Source of the DNA: Pseudisothecium myosuroides
Taxonomy: Eukaryota; Streptophyta; Bryopsida; Hypnales; Lembophyllaceae
Direction: 5' to 3'
Assembly: GCA_951799445.1 (NCBI GenBank)
Contig: OX637289.1
Location: 5,857,321 to 5,921,320, forward strand
DNA length: 64,000 nt
A model generated the notes under the pieces. That model saw only the letters and a program-made list of their open reading frames with translations, was not told the origin of the DNA and ran no database searches. Shown piece after piece: positions 45,898-58,177 of the stretch. Both the position numbers and the translations under genes were made by a program. Position 1 is the stretch's first letter. Every line of letters begins with the position of its first letter.

Positions 45898-47025
45898 ATG
45901 AAGATGGGCGCTATGTCGGTCGTGAAGGTGGTCTTCTTGCTCGCGATGACCTTGGTGACCATTGCTGTGCATCCTGTGCACGGAGCGCCGCCCCGAGGAT
46001 GGGGCTACGCCCACATCACGTTCTACGGGTCCCCCAATGGCCAAGGAACGCAGGCAGGCGCCTGCGGGTACCAGAACACGTTCGCGCTGGGTTATGGTGC
46101 CATGACCGCGGCGCTGAGCACTCCTCTGTTCAATGGAGGAAGGGCTTGCGGCGCGTGTTTCCAGATCATTTGCCAGAAAATCAGGGAAACCCGAACCGCG
46201 AAGAACTGGTGCTGGAGTTACTCTCGATCCATCACCATCACGGCCACCAATCTCTGTCCTCCAGGCTCCGAAGGCACGTGGTGCGACCCTCCCCGGCATC
46301 ACTTCGATCTGTCGTACCCGGCTTTCTCCATCCTTGCCAAGAGACAAGGAGGCGTCGCCCCAGTTTACTACCGAAGGTACTGGATGCCCTTCAAAAATTT
46401 TACACAAAACTCGCTTCTGTTCTATGGTCTTCGTTCCAATATGAGATTCGTTTAGTGTAGGGGCAGAGACCTTGGATTACGTCCCAAGTCTCATTTTCTT
46501 CTCTTAACTTGATTGTCGAAGAGTGCTTGAAGTCCTCAAGTTTCGATTATCATAAAAGTATTTGCACATGTGGCATACCCTGAAGATTCTCAGAGGATTT
46601 GGCAAAGTTTTGTGCAATTGTCCATTTGTCCCGAAGTATAATCTAGATCAATTTTCTAAACAAGTACTGGATGTGAAAATGTGAAACTGACGCTGCAGTG
46701 AAAATCTCCACTGGTATTCAGAACGAAGTGTGCGAAGCGCGGCGGAATTCGGTTCACCTTGGGAGGCAATCCGTGGTTCCTCATGATCCTCATTCACAAC
46801 GTGGGCGGCGCAGGCGACGTGAAGGCCGTGAAGATTAAGTGCCCGTACACGGGATGGCTCCCCATGTACCGTAACTGGGGCGCTCTGTGGACTGTCCGTG
46901 TCAAAATGCACGGCGCCTTGTCGTTCATGATCACCGGCGGCGACGGGCGCACAATCGTCACACGCAACGCCGTCGGCACCTATTGGAAGTTCGGCCAAAC
47001 TTGGGAAGGCTCTAACTTCAGGTAG
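45898..47025 (+). CDS. EXPA: Alpha-expansin, second paralogue
   Basis: Exons 45898-46376 and 46722-47025 give 260 residues. This is a secreted wall-loosening protein like the gene at 3579. The signal peptide ends near residue 29 (VHG|APP). The start was set at the first ATG after the leader intron; alternatives are 45904 and 45913. The barrel domain has ITFYGSPNGQGTQ, the Cys framework ACGACFQIIC, NWCWS, NLCPPG and WCDPP, and HFD at 135-137. The C-terminal domain has GGNPWFLMILIHN, RNWG and WKFGQTW. The 345-base intron splits the second Arg codon of YYRR (donor AG|GTACTG, acceptor TATTCAG). Splicing restores RTKCAKRGGIRFT, the family-typical continuation. Without splicing the frame ends 26 codons later. 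It is close to the first expansin along its whole length, so they look like a local duplicate pair 42 kb apart. Confidence 0.94.
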
Positions 47026-47294
47026 CCAGTAATCGACTTCAAATCCCATGCACACATTCGATCCCTAGGCAGTGCCCCACGGGAGGATCGATTCTTTTAG
47101 CGTTGTTGCGATCCGTAGTGAGCTTGCGGGACTGTAGGCCGAACGGGAAGTGGCACATCTAGACGTATGGTAATTTGATAGACTCATTAGACTGGCATTG
47201 GAATTCTTTTTCGTATTTAAGGTATTGGTCGATGGGATCCTTAACCTTTGTAAGGATCTAGTCAGCTAGTAGACTAAAGATTTTTGTACCATAG

Positions 47295-47325
47295 TTGGCT
47301 GAGCAGTGCTGATTGTCTGCCGCCT
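47295..47325 (+). promoter_or_regulatory. Partner of the conserved expansin 3' block
   Basis: TTGGCTGAGCAG followed by GATTGTCTGCCGCCT, 270 nt past the stop. See the block at 4609-4639. Confidence 0.4.
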
Positions 47326-48490
47326 CCGATGCTTTCAGAGGATTGGATCAATGATGTGTTTAACACTTTAACTGCCAACTGTAGTGTGCTTCAGAAGCTG
47401 CAAATAAAACAGAGTGACTACATTCACCTCCTCGTTCTCATCTTTCCTTCGGTGTCTCTAAGAATAATCTAATGGTCGTACTCGTTAATTAAATTTCCTG
47501 TTTCAAATTAAAGCGGCAAAACTGCGACATGGAAGCTCTGAAAGTTGGGACTGGTACTTAGACCGGAGGTGCCAGATGAGCATCTGGAAAATTATCAAAA
47601 TTTTGAAATGTCGCCATGTTAAGGAATATGAGGTTGGGGTGTTGTTCTGAACGGCCGTGCACCGCCATTCGCTCCTTGGTAGATGAAAATCAACGTCGCT
47701 TTGTACAACGCTGCTCGTGGGTAGATATGTTTCAGATTTAAGACACTTCTTTATTAGAAAGTAACCATGGACATATTTGATTAAATGGCTTGCCTCATAG
47801 CACGCAGGTTATGCCCTGAGCCGAAGAACGAAGACTCCTATAGAGCGAAGTCCCCAATGAGCATCTGGAAAAGTGCCACCGAAATTGACATCCTATTCGT
47901 AAGTTTGAAAACTATAAAGAATACATTTTATGTACCCTGTACTTCATGGCCTTGTTCTAAAACTGAGCACTTCGTAACATCCCCCACCATAGCAAAATTG
48001 ACGTACGTAATGATGGTACCAGCCTGAATTGAAACCTGCGGGTATTTTTCAGAGGGAACGCTAGCTATAGCTGAGCCGCTGAGGACAGGCATGACCAGTT
48101 CAGAAGCAACGTGAAAACATATTCCCAACATGACCGTCAGTACGTGAGAGAGACTGAAAGCATCCTGTGGACTTAATTTATTGACTGCTGACGCACATTT
48201 TCAATACCGGATATGTATCCGAAGTTCTGGACAGAGAGGCAAAGTTCATGAATAACCTCAAACGTAACCAAGCCAAGCAACAAAGTAAACGGTGATTGGT
48301 CACAACTTCAGTGAATTACGAGCAAAGACCTGGGCCTTCTAATCAATTGAATGGAGCCGAATTTTAGCGCCAAGCTGCTATCTGAATAACTGGCTGCTCA
48401 GACATTGTGAGAAACATCGGATTCACTCGGTCTGTGACTGCTCGATCCACCAGTTCTCTTACATTTATGATTTCTGGCCTACAGGCCTAA
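47326..48490. other. Expansin 2 3' end and intergenic DNA
   Basis: Composition stays balanced to about 48480. Overlapping open frames of 60-80 codons exist on both strands near 47785-48131, but none shows a domain. No RNA gene recognised. Confidence 0.35.
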
Positions 48491-48693
48491 GGGCCAGCTT
48501 ACATGTGAGCCCGGTGGGCAAAGAAAGCAACTAGAAGACAAGAACAGTGTCACCGATGATCGGTAAGCGTGGAAGGAGGAGAGAGAGTTCTACCGATATC
48601 GGTGTAGAATACACTGGAGAAGCAGCATAAAAGTGGTTTCTATATTTCGACCCTGTTGACTCCTCCCACCCACCGATACATGTAAGGAGGCCC
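48491..48693. mobile_element. Tourist-like (PIF/Harbinger) MITE
   Basis: 203 bp starting GGGCCAGCTTACATG and ending CATGTAAGGAGGCCC, with TAA on both sides (48488-48490, 48694-48696). GGG-type ends and a 3-bp TAA/TTA duplication are typical of PIF/Harbinger. A second copy is at 58754. Confidence 0.75.
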
Positions 48694-48789
48694 TAAGAAG
48701 GTGTTCAAGCTAACCACGCCACCTCTGTACGGGCTTGCTTGAAGAGGTTGAAGATGACGCCCCACCCAACTTCAGTGGGATGGTATTAG

Positions 48790-49529
48790 TATAGGGCAAG
48801 GGGGAACCTCGGCAACAAAACAAAATTGCAAAAATTTGAATTTTTTTTCTTGTATATATTTTTTTCTCATACACTATATTTTTTTCTATGTGGGAAGTTT
48901 TGATTCATTTCATTTGGATTTGTTGTGAGAAAGTTATGGACATTCTTGTTTTTCGAGCAGTTAGAGCATCTTCTTGAAAAAAATAACTTATAGCGGGATT
49001 CATTTCTGAATGCAATTTTTAAAATTAATTTTTTTTTTTTTTTTTGCATGGTTTAGTTTACTTTCTAGAACAATCTCACCATTGGAATTAGTGCATTTTA
49101 ATTCCATCTAAAATATATGAATATTTTAGATTTTCCTTCTATCTTGTATCTACTTCTACTTAACAATTTTTTTAAGAATGATAATTAAGTGTTTTTTTTG
49201 TTTGTTTTTTCCTGACTCAATTCTCCACTATAAAGATTTAAAGCTCAAAACTCTGTAGTGCAAAAATTTTAAGTTAAAAATGTTTAAAGTCAAAAAATTT
49301 AGTCTTGTAATATGCTGAAAAACGTGTTTTTTTCACTTTAAATGCAGATATCTTGCAATTTGTGCGGTCAAAAATTCAAAAAAAAATTCACACATTCTTA
49401 TACTAGTTAGGTGTAAGATCCTACGGTTAGATGTGCAAAAAAAAAATTCAAATATTTTTACTCCGCTATAAAAATGGCAGTTTTGAGTGTTTTTTGGCAG
49501 AAAAAAGGCCTTGGTCCTTTAGGGGTAAA
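48790..49529. mobile_element. TTAA-type element, 5' truncated
   Basis: Collinear with 1470-2205. It begins near GGCAACAAAACAAAATTG and ends CTTGGTCCTTTAGGGGTAAA, where TTAA has become TAAA. The left third, including the terminus, is missing. It starts about 100 bases after the Tourist-like MITE. Confidence 0.75.
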
Positions 49530-49721
49530 AGAAATATCCGTTCAATTCCCTTTGGATGGTGCGTGTGAAGGGTTGATCTGAAAGCTGAAAGTCGCCCCTC
49601 CTGTCGCCCCTTCCAGTCGGTACCTCAGGCTCATACTCATTACATTGGTGTGTTTCCTACCCTATTGCCAAAACATTTTTCCAAAGGAGCTACTCCAAAA
49701 AAATTATGAAGAGGTCAGATT

Positions 49722-50135
49722 TAAGGTAGAAGGTTCAAGAACAGTTCGGGCATTAAGAATGGCCCCTATAAATGGCTGTGAAATGGACATGAGTTGGTTC
49801 TGAAATGGACTACTATAGTCATTGAATGAACCAAGGAAAAAAGACTTATTATTTGCAAGAGCCAATCACTCTCTTTGCTTTCCCCATTTTTATTTAGAAT
49901 TGCAAGTGAACCATTTATGAAAGACCTAGGGTCACAAATAGGGACCTATGACCCAACTTGTTTGAAAATTCATAAGTAATTCAAAAATGCTCGGAAAAAT
50001 ATGAAACGACTTGGGTTAGATTCCTCATCAAATTCTCCATGTCTGAAAAATGAGCTAAAAATATTCCCATCCAAGGAAATACATGAAAAAGGCGGACCAG
50101 CCCTTAAATGGTCGGTTTATAAGCCTTCTACCTTA
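49722..50135. mobile_element. MITE of the TAAGGTAG family
   Basis: 414 bp with ends TAAGGTAGAAGG and CCTTCTACCTTA. The interior is nearly the same as 14410-14804 (ACCTAGGGTCACAAATAGGG, AAATGCTCGGAAAAATATG). Confidence 0.8.
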
Positions 50136-50567
50136 TGTTTTTTTGCATCTGCTAAAATAGGATACAACTGTGTCATTGCTTGAAACCAAAGAAAGTCAAT
50201 ATTGTAACATTACTGTCAATATTGTTAAATTGGCGTTGTGGACTTTCAAAGCAAGAAAGCAAATGAAACGACTTAGGAAGCTAGCAGGGAGGGGGATAGA
50301 AATCTTGGATACTTAGGGATGCACAAAGTTGTGGATGAAATGCCGTTAGCATATGAAATGCCGTTGGCAAAGGAATTGGCACAACAAGTTAATGTAAAAA
50401 TTTCCAAATGTGAAAATGATGCATAGAATCGAATATCCCCAATTTCATAGATTTTGATGTTCCATGAGGTGATTGTGTATTGTGTTCTTACCAGGGTTAG
50501 TCAAGTTATAGATGGCAGTATTGAAGGTGACATAAGAGTCGAGAAATATAACTTTGGTATCAACAAT
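50136..50567. other. Intergenic DNA
   Basis: No feature recognised. Confidence 0.35.
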
Positions 50568-51532
50568 TTCAACCCCTCACAAAGTTTCCCAAGGGACTTC
50601 TGGAATTTTGGATAGGCTTGTGTGACCTCAATTTTTGACATGATTTTTTGAAACTTTTTTTGAAAATAGAAAATCATATTAGCTTTCTATGAGACTACTA
50701 ATTATATAATTTTTATTTCAATTGATACTTGAGAGTAAAAGTTATGCTCAAAAAACAGTTTGTTATGCAATACAAAAAAAATCACAAAAATCCAAAATAA
50801 TTTTTGTATAAACATGCTTATTCAAAAACTTTTAAAACAAGCAAGTTAGGAAAAAGAGGGGAGGGAGAGGTAATTGTACATGTCTACTTGAAATGTAAGT
50901 GTACTTTCCAATTTTCCCTACTTGGGGGGGAATGGCTTCTTGGGCTCTTGTTAATAGTAATGGATTTAGGAAATTAAATGACAACTCATTTATGTGACAA
51001 GGAGGAATAGCAACCCAAATCATCTTGTAATCAGGCTTGTAATTAAGCTTAAGAGCTTCAAAGTTGATACATCTTCCATTCTTCCACTAAATCATGTTCA
51101 ACTTTTTCTTGAGAAATTGTTAAGAATGAGCTCAAAAGCAGATCCAACACATTATTTTTTCAAGAATTTGCTAAGATTGTTTACAAAACAAGAAGCTTCA
51201 TAACTTTGACATCATTTATTATAATGGAATGAATAAAATATTTCCAATAGATAAAAATGAAATCTATAAGAAATTAAGAAATTTAAATTATTCAAGCTTT
51301 TGTGGATTTTTTAATTGCCCGCCCTCACCTATTTTGGATTTTTGGGCTTATTGTGGCATAACTTTTGCTCATGGGCACTAATTGAAATTAAAGTTATATT
51401 TCCAAAAAGCTAATCGTTTTTTTTTTTAATTGAGAAAAAAATTCAAAAAATCTTGCCAAAAATTAAGATCGTAGATTTTTGGCCAAACCTTTAAGAGTTC
51501 TAGGAGGGGATTCTTGGGACTTTAGAGGTAAT
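50568..51532. mobile_element. TTAA-related element, decayed
   Basis: Starts near TTTCAACCCCTCACAAAG and ends GGGACTTTAGAGGTAAT. The interior (AGGCTTGTGTGACCTCAA, TTTTTGCTCATGGGCACT) is related, in the opposite orientation, to 36078-37015. Neither terminal TTAA is intact. Confidence 0.5.
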
Positions 51533-52849
51533 GTAGCAACAATGTAAGAGTTTCAATCTGTTTTGAATATCTATCTATCTAAAATTTATATTTATGATCT
51601 ACCTTATATTCTTATAAGCTTCTAATGTGCTTGAAAGATAAAGAACAAGATTGTCTTAGCATAAATACGATCCACATGCAAATGCATGGCAATTAGTACT
51701 TTTTGAAATAAATAACTACAGCTGAAACATACTAGTATACTCAGAATTCTCAATGCTTGAAAAGTATCCAAGACATCACAATGTACCAATGTGAAATATC
51801 TGGGAGTAAAAATAGCTAAAGTTAATTTTGCACATTTAGACAAAAGAAGCCCTTCCTAAATCTAAAAATGGAATGCAAAATAAATAAATGTATAAATGTA
51901 TAAATAACTCCAAATGTGAGTAATAAAATTATTTTCTTCCATTCTTTAATTCTAGCTTCTAAATTTAATTCTGTGACATGTTGCCGAGAATACCAAAGCT
52001 ACAGTGAAAAATGCCTTCTTGATGTTGCCACTGATGTTTGTAATTGTACAATATAGTAGTCTGCTCCTAATTAATTATGGGCAAATCCATAGCCAATAAA
52101 TAAAACGGCTAGTAGCCAATAAAACATTTTTCATTGAAATCAGCAAACATTTATGGATGTGAAAGACAAATACATTGTAAAAAAGTAGCAATCCAGTGTT
52201 TCTCATTAAAGATAATGCCAATGCATAATTGAATTCCAAAATTGATATATCGATGAACTATTGAACTACAAATTTTGAACTATAACCAACATATATCTAT
52301 TGGAAGGCGATATATTTTTGAAGAAGTAGTCACCAAAAAAAATTAATCCACTCATATCATGTTGTCCATATTTGTAGATTGCGCCACTTCATAATATATT
52401 TGGCCAGGGCTCTGAAAAGGCTTCAAATAGATAGATTAAATAGTGTACATTATAGAACAACAGAGAGCTATAGAAAGAATATTAAGTGGAAGCCGATACA
52501 TTTCCAAAGTTCTAAGTAGTCACCAAAAAATTCCAAACCAATCAAGTTGTCCATATTATTGGATTGCATTTCATTGTTAACCAACGCTAGGGGGTTCTCT
52601 TTCGCTCCTCCAAAATACGCCCCCCCAGCATTGCATCACATATTGCCAGGTAGCGCAAGCCACTGTTGAGTTAGTGTACCAGCCAATTGCTTGCATAGGA
52701 TCATTGCACGACTGATACAACTCTGCCATAAGGTTGATTAGGTAGCCAATAGAATCACTTCAATTTTAACTTAACATTTTGTTTGGTATTCCGGGAGGTA
52801 TTATCCTTCCTGTCAAGGGGAATGCTTGAAGCTTGTTAGCAATGTTATG
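51533..52849. other. AT-rich intergenic DNA
   Basis: No gene recognised. A loose repeat, AAGTAGTCACCAAAAAA followed by ATCA.GTTGTCCATATT, occurs at about 52323 and 52514. Confidence 0.4.
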
Positions 52850-53095
52850 CATTAGAAATTTGAGGGCTCCAAAGGGCCCTTTCAGGAATGTTCTCGCTGC
52901 TCAGAACAGTCTAAAGATAAAGATAAAAATTAAATTAAATTAAAATTATTAAAAAATTATTGAAAAAATAATTTTTTATTATTTTCTGATGTGGCACAGT
53001 CTTGGCCACGTCAGATTATTGTTCCCAAGGCGTTCCCAGAGTTCCCAAGGCCCGATAACTCGCAGTCTCTTATTGCCCCCGAATTTCTTCTAATG
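52850..53095. mobile_element. MITE of the CATTAGA family
   Basis: 246 bp from CATTAGAAATTTG to GAATTTCTTCTAATG. The interior has GGGCTCCAAAGGGCCC, GATGTGGCACAGTC and repeated GTTCCCAAGGC. Closest to 60961-61432, which shares GATGTGGC and the GAGTTCC motif. Confidence 0.65.
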
Positions 53096-53829
53096 TGTGC
53101 CTCATAATAGTGAAATTGACTAGACCTCTGAGAGGATTTCAAATAATTTCAAATAAATTTAAACTTATGTAAGGGATAAATGAACAAAATAATATTAGTA
53201 GAAATGTCTGGATTAACATGACTGGTGTTTGGAAACGAGAGCTCCCAAACAAATGGAGAAGGAATGTAGCAACAATATAGATGCTCAAAGAATCTCAAAT
53301 TGATGTGCTTTAGAAGAATGAAATGCACAACTATTGGAAACATAATTGAAGAAGAAAAGGAAGTATATTCTTGGAAGAAAAAAAATAGGGGGGATTCATT
53401 GTGAACATTATGTGAACTCATGTATTTTTGTTGATGAAAAGTTCCTTCAATTCACTAAGGTAGATGTACTTAAAAGTAATAGGATTGGTTTAGTGACAAT
53501 TGAAAAACAACCTAAATCTAAACGCAAAGCAAAAAAATGGAGTTACATAAGGTTGTCACAAGGGCGGATTTTACATTGGCCAATCTCTTGTGCTTGATAC
53601 AAGCTTACACTTTATTGCTTTTGGATGTTTCCATGACCACTTGTGTATTAGTCTATGGTCCATAGTTCACAGTAGGTGCATCTATGTAGTTGTTTCCACA
53701 AATTGGTATTATATTCAAACATGCTTGAAAAAATAGAAAATAATTTTGTTAATTTGCTAAACCATTTCCTAACAATTGTACATCATTTTATTCTATAGCT
53801 ACCCTCAAGAAGTGTTAGTTTTAGGTACG
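53096..53829. other. Intergenic DNA
   Basis: AT-rich; short open frames on both strands only. Confidence 0.35.
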
Positions 53830-54221
53830 TAAGGTAGAAGCACCCAAAACCATCAATAATAAGCAATTCAACATACTTAGTTGGAGGCAACTTTTCCTAA
53901 AATTGATATTTTGTAGTATTAGTGAGTGAAAATGATGAATATTAAAAAAAAATAGATTTTTCGGATATGTATGTAATTTCTATGATTTTTCAAAGAGACG
54001 GCTCCCTAGACCATTGAAACTGTCACATAGGTGGACCCAAAATTGAAATCTACAAGAATTAGTAGTTAACAAATGAGAGTGAGGTATGTGTCCTTCAAAT
54101 GCATGAGCGAATTAGAGCCAAACATTTCAAGGACACATTAATGGGAAGTCTAGGGACAAATTTGATGACAATCTAAGGTTCAGGAATGGGAACAGGAACG
54201 CTAATGGGTGTTTCTACCTTA
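53830..54221. mobile_element. MITE of the TAAGGTAG family
   Basis: 392 bp with ends TAAGGTAGAAGC and TTTCTACCTTA. The interior is diverged from the other members. Confidence 0.6.
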
Positions 54222-54447
54222 TACTTTATGTGACCATTACTATCCACATCTCCCTCATTCTTGCATGCTTAGATCCAGTTTGTTGCATCCACACTTGTCC
54301 ATTGTATAGTACTGTATGGTGTCACCAACTCCACAGTGACTCAACGGCTCTGTCACAATGGTGTCTGTGTGGATGATTTAGTTCGACTGCCCAAAAATAA
54401 GTACCAAGCGGACTCTTTTCTTCCCGTTCAACTTTAGGAAACAAATA

Positions 54448-54729
54448 CATAATGTCAATGTAGGAGAGTTTTGCCATTGCGGCATGTTTCTATTAGTTAA
54501 GGTGAGCCAGATTAAAATTGATATCGCTTGCCTTGTCAAATTTTCAACAAGGTGGGTATGAAGTAGCAATTTCATTGGTTTAGCAGTGAGAGAAATCTCT
54601 ACTAGTACCAACCGGTATTAACTTAGTGAGTGAGGATCCACTTACCATAATCTCACTTGTGTAGCATGTTTTGATTGGTTAAACAATCAAAGAAGTCAAA
54701 TGGCTCAACTCTCCTACATTAACATTATG
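54448..54729. mobile_element. Small inverted-repeat element, unclassified
   Basis: 282 bp with 23-bp terminal repeats matching at 22 positions (CATAATGTCAATGTAGGAG and its complement). Target duplication unresolved. Confidence 0.65.
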
Positions 54730-57137
54730 TCCGATAATTGCAAAGTAGGCCAAGTCATAAAAAATATTGCATGTTAGTACCAAACTCACCATTACTTCTT
54801 TGATTATTCTGTATACTTAGCAGAGAAGCCATTCTCAAATTCTTCCACTTTTCTAGTTGTTCATCCCAATATCTTAATTGCCTATGTGTAGAATAGCCAC
54901 CTTAGACGTGGAGGGCTTGCATTGATCAACACGATTGTGAGTGTCATTTTTCAGCCTAGGATCGGAAGGCTCAGAAGATAACTCTCAGTGAGACACCCCG
55001 TGATGTACTGTAGTCTACTTGCCAAACTCCTGCATTGTGTGGATACAGCGAGTGTCCTGCCTCAAACCGACAGCATGAAGGATTCGGTGGTGGACGAGGC
55101 AAGTGCAAATCGACTTTTCTGTCTAGCTAGGCATGCTGCTATGGCTTCACACAGCCACTCTCTTGAAGGGTAAGAGTGAAGTACAACAAAGCTTCGACTG
55201 CAAAGACAGAGGAAGGGAAGGGAAGAAACACATGGACTCTTCACCAATTTTGGCAGACGCTCTGCAATTTATTGCTAAGTTGGAGCCCATGTCCTGCAAG
55301 GTAGCCGCCTCAAAAGTTACTCTGTAGCCTGCTAAATTTTCATAGAAAAGGCATCTCAACTGCCAAATTCTCATTGTCCTCGGGCTGGGAAGTGCCCAAG
55401 AAAGGTCGTTGCAAACTGCCCCTCATAAACAAATTAAAAGGTACAGCGATCCTGTCGTGAAACTTCATAAAAAGAAAAAGAAAAAGAAAAAACTCTTGAC
55501 CACGGACAGAATTTCACAATTGCACGATGGAACTATGGAAGACCTAAGCTCGTGCTGGAGTAGCTGTGTGACTAGCAGTGTTTTTCTTTTAGGCGAAATT
55601 TTGCACTTATCAGATGATTTGAGCCCGTGAGACTCAGTCCCTCCAGATTTGCGCCAATGCTCTAAAGGCTTCTGGCAGACACTTGTCCAAAAAAAAATGC
55701 TGCGTGTGACATAACTTTTTAGAATCTTCTTTTGCATAAAAATACATAGGACAACAATGAGACGACTTAATGGTGTACATCGTCCTTTTCCAAAGATAGA
55801 AAAATAGGATGGAAATTGGAAATTTCCTACTTATAGAAGCTTCCACAAAGTCCCATTGGACAAAAATCATCCTCGGCGTCCTTTAGCAGTTAACCCCAAA
55901 AGGACGTCGCAGACACTAAAGTGTGGGACAATTGAATCCTTCTTCTTAAGAAAGTGCAAATGTTCATCCTTGGGAATTCTCCGTAAAAAACGGGAGGTCT
56001 TACACAATAGTTTCACCTCCAATGAGTGCTCTTCAATGTTTTTTTAAGCAAATTCATAGGATATCAAAAAAGATGATTTCCATAATGACCAACATGTCGA
56101 TCTAGAACTAAAGGTAAAGAGTTCATAAAAGACCCACCATTCCAAAAAGAGGGTATCAAATAGCTTTTTTGCGGAATTTGAAGAGCTAATTTGTGTTTGA
56201 TCCCTTATTTTTGCAAGGATAGGGCTAAACCTCCCTTTAGGAAGAAAACAATCCCCATGTTATTAGACTGTATACACTCATGGTTTCTTGTCATTCCAAG
56301 AAAAAAAACATGTTGAGTAAGACCTAAAATGTAACCTAGAATTGGAAACAGACCAAGGACCAAAGAGACATGACTTTCGTCACTTTTAGGATAACTGAAC
56401 TCTAACGCCCCTTACAAAATCAGAAAACAACTGATACGAGTTGGATTTCAACCAAATGACAATTTATACAAGTTGGCAAGATGAAAAATCATCCATTTTT
56501 CAATATGACAATGAACTGTTTGAGCTTCACATATACAAGAACGATCCAGGATCAACAGAATATTTACAGCACACGCAGATCTCAACTCAGCTGCGCTTCA
56601 GCAGCTCTACTCCTGCACTTCCGAGCGGCTCCGTAGACACCAAAAACTGCCCTCTCGGTGCATCAGAGATGAAATATCGATACCACTGCAGCAGATGACC
56701 AACCCAACAATTCCTCTCATCTCCAGCAGCTAATCTCATCTGCAACAGGCTTGCAACAACTCAAACAAGTGTTAGCCATTTACTTCTAGTCAAAATGAAT
56801 CGAGTTAGCAAAGCTTAGGAAGACACACAGTGAGTTCCTTGGATGCAACCATTCCAATTCCAAACAAAACACTCTCATTAACAAATTATACATGTTAAAA
56901 GAAGTCATGTACAAATAACTGTCCTAACACATTCAATTACATAGTACACCACGCCCTAGATCCCAAACTAACGACTAAATCAAAGTTTGAATGTGTTCCA
57001 AGTGTGCTAATATAGTCAGCAATAGAGAAGAAAAAGAAAAAGACAATCCAGAATGACATTCGAGAGGTCAAAAAAAAGGGTGAATGATGGAATTTGATGC
57101 AGTACCTTGATTCTATACTGAAGAGTGCTGTAGCAAT
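54730..57137. other. Intergenic DNA and 3' region of the SDR gene
   Basis: No gene recognised in 54730-56400 despite fairly balanced composition around 54950-55640. At 55871-55912 two TTAA-family ends meet at one TTAA (55890-55893). The part from about 56850 to 57137 is probably 3' untranslated sequence of the minus-strand SDR. Confidence 0.35.
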
Positions 57138-57908
57138 TTAACGAGCAGAGGCAGTGCCGCCGTTAGAACGAATGACCTGCGCATTGATCCAACCCCCCTC
57201 ACTGCTCACCACAAACAGAACAAGATTAGCAATATCTTCCGGCTCTCCCAATCTCTCCAGCGGACCCTGCTTCTTCGCCATTTCGATCTGCGCCTCCGAC
57301 TTCCCCCTGAAGAAAAAATCCGTGGCCACAGGACCGGGGGAGACGCAGTTCGCCGTAATCTGCTTCCCTCGGAGCTCCTTCGCCAAGATTAGGGTAAACG
57401 TCTCCACCGCGGCTTTACTTGAGGCATACACGGCGTAGTTCGGCAGCAACGTACTCACAACCGACGTAGTAATGTTGACGATCCTTCCGCCACTCGCAGG
57501 CGGAATCCGAGACGCCGCTTCTTTCGAAACAAGGAACGTGCCTTTCGTGTTGACAGCGTATACCTTGTCCCATTCCTCTTCAGTCGTGTTGACAACGCTG
57601 GGGAGGTGACTGGGCATCGTGCCTGCGCAGTTCACCACGATGTGAGGTGCCCCGAATGCAGCCTCGGATTTCTCGAAAAGAGCTTTCACGTCGACCGCCT
57701 TGCTCACGTCCCCTTTGACAGCAATCGCCTTCGCCTTCGATCCTTCAATTAATGCGACGACTTCCTTCGCTTTCGCCTCGTTGCTGGCGTAATTCACAAC
57801 CACGTTCGCGCCTTGCTTCGCGAGGAGAATGGAAATGTCGCGGCCGATGCCTTGAGACCCGCCCGTGACGATCGCCGTCTTCCCGGACAAGCTCAATAAG
57901 CCGGCCAT
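57138..57908 (-). CDS. Short-chain dehydrogenase/reductase, NADP(H)-type plant reductase
   Basis: A complete, intronless 256-residue classical SDR with a Rossmann fold. The cofactor motif TGGSQGIG is at 15-22, GDVS at 66-69 and NCAG at 93-96 in place of the usual NNAG. The catalytic tetrad is N120, S149, Y161 and K165 (YASSK), with canonical spacing, followed by PGPV at 191-194. The end INAQVIRSNGG is typical. It most resembles plant NADPH-dependent aldehyde reductase-like or 3-oxoacyl-ACP-reductase-like SDRs. The substrate cannot be told from sequence. No N-terminal targeting extension precedes LSGKTAIVTGG, so a cytosolic location is likely. GC-rich coding sequence against AT-rich surroundings. 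Confidence 0.93.
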   Translation of the reverse strand: MAGLLSLSGKTAIVTGGSQGIGRDISILLAKQGANVVVNYASNEAKAKEVVALIEGSKAKAIAVKGDVSKAVDVKALFEKSEAAFGAPHIVVNCAGTMPSHLPSVVNTTEEEWDKVYAVNTKGTFLVSKEAASRIPPASGGRIVNITTSVVSTLLPNYAVYASSKAAVETFTLILAKELRGKQITANCVSPGPVATDFFFRGKSEAQIEMAKKQGPLERLGEPEDIANLVLFVVSSEGGWINAQVIRSNGGTASAR

Positions 57909-58177
57909 AGCTTCTACACTAAAATTGGATCAAAATTCTCGCCAAATGTTCGCCGAATGTTCGCCAAATGTTCGTCAATTGCGTCCAAAACTTGCGGGAA
58001 ATCACGAACAGTCAGCTGCAAAGGGGATCGGCAATCGGGAAGAGACGAACTGCGGGAGAGATCGTGTAGCAGAAGCGCCATGTAATAAAGCGGAATCGGA
58101 AGCTCCTCTTGAAATTTCGGAGTGGTTCATTTGGAGGTTGCGACTTTAAAGTTACTTTTTTGGTCAAAGGATACATA

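Noticed and set aside
45862..46407. 181-codon minus-strand frame opposite expansin 2
   Set aside because: Antisense shadow of the expansin exon; Arg/Gly-rich with no domain.
47785..48131. Overlapping 60-80-codon frames on both strands
   Set aside because: No domain, no splice context and no clear start; the frames overlap each other on opposite strands.
55465..55737. Lys- or Phe-rich frames around an AAAG run
   Set aside because: The frames are driven by low-complexity A-rich sequence at 55469-55494.
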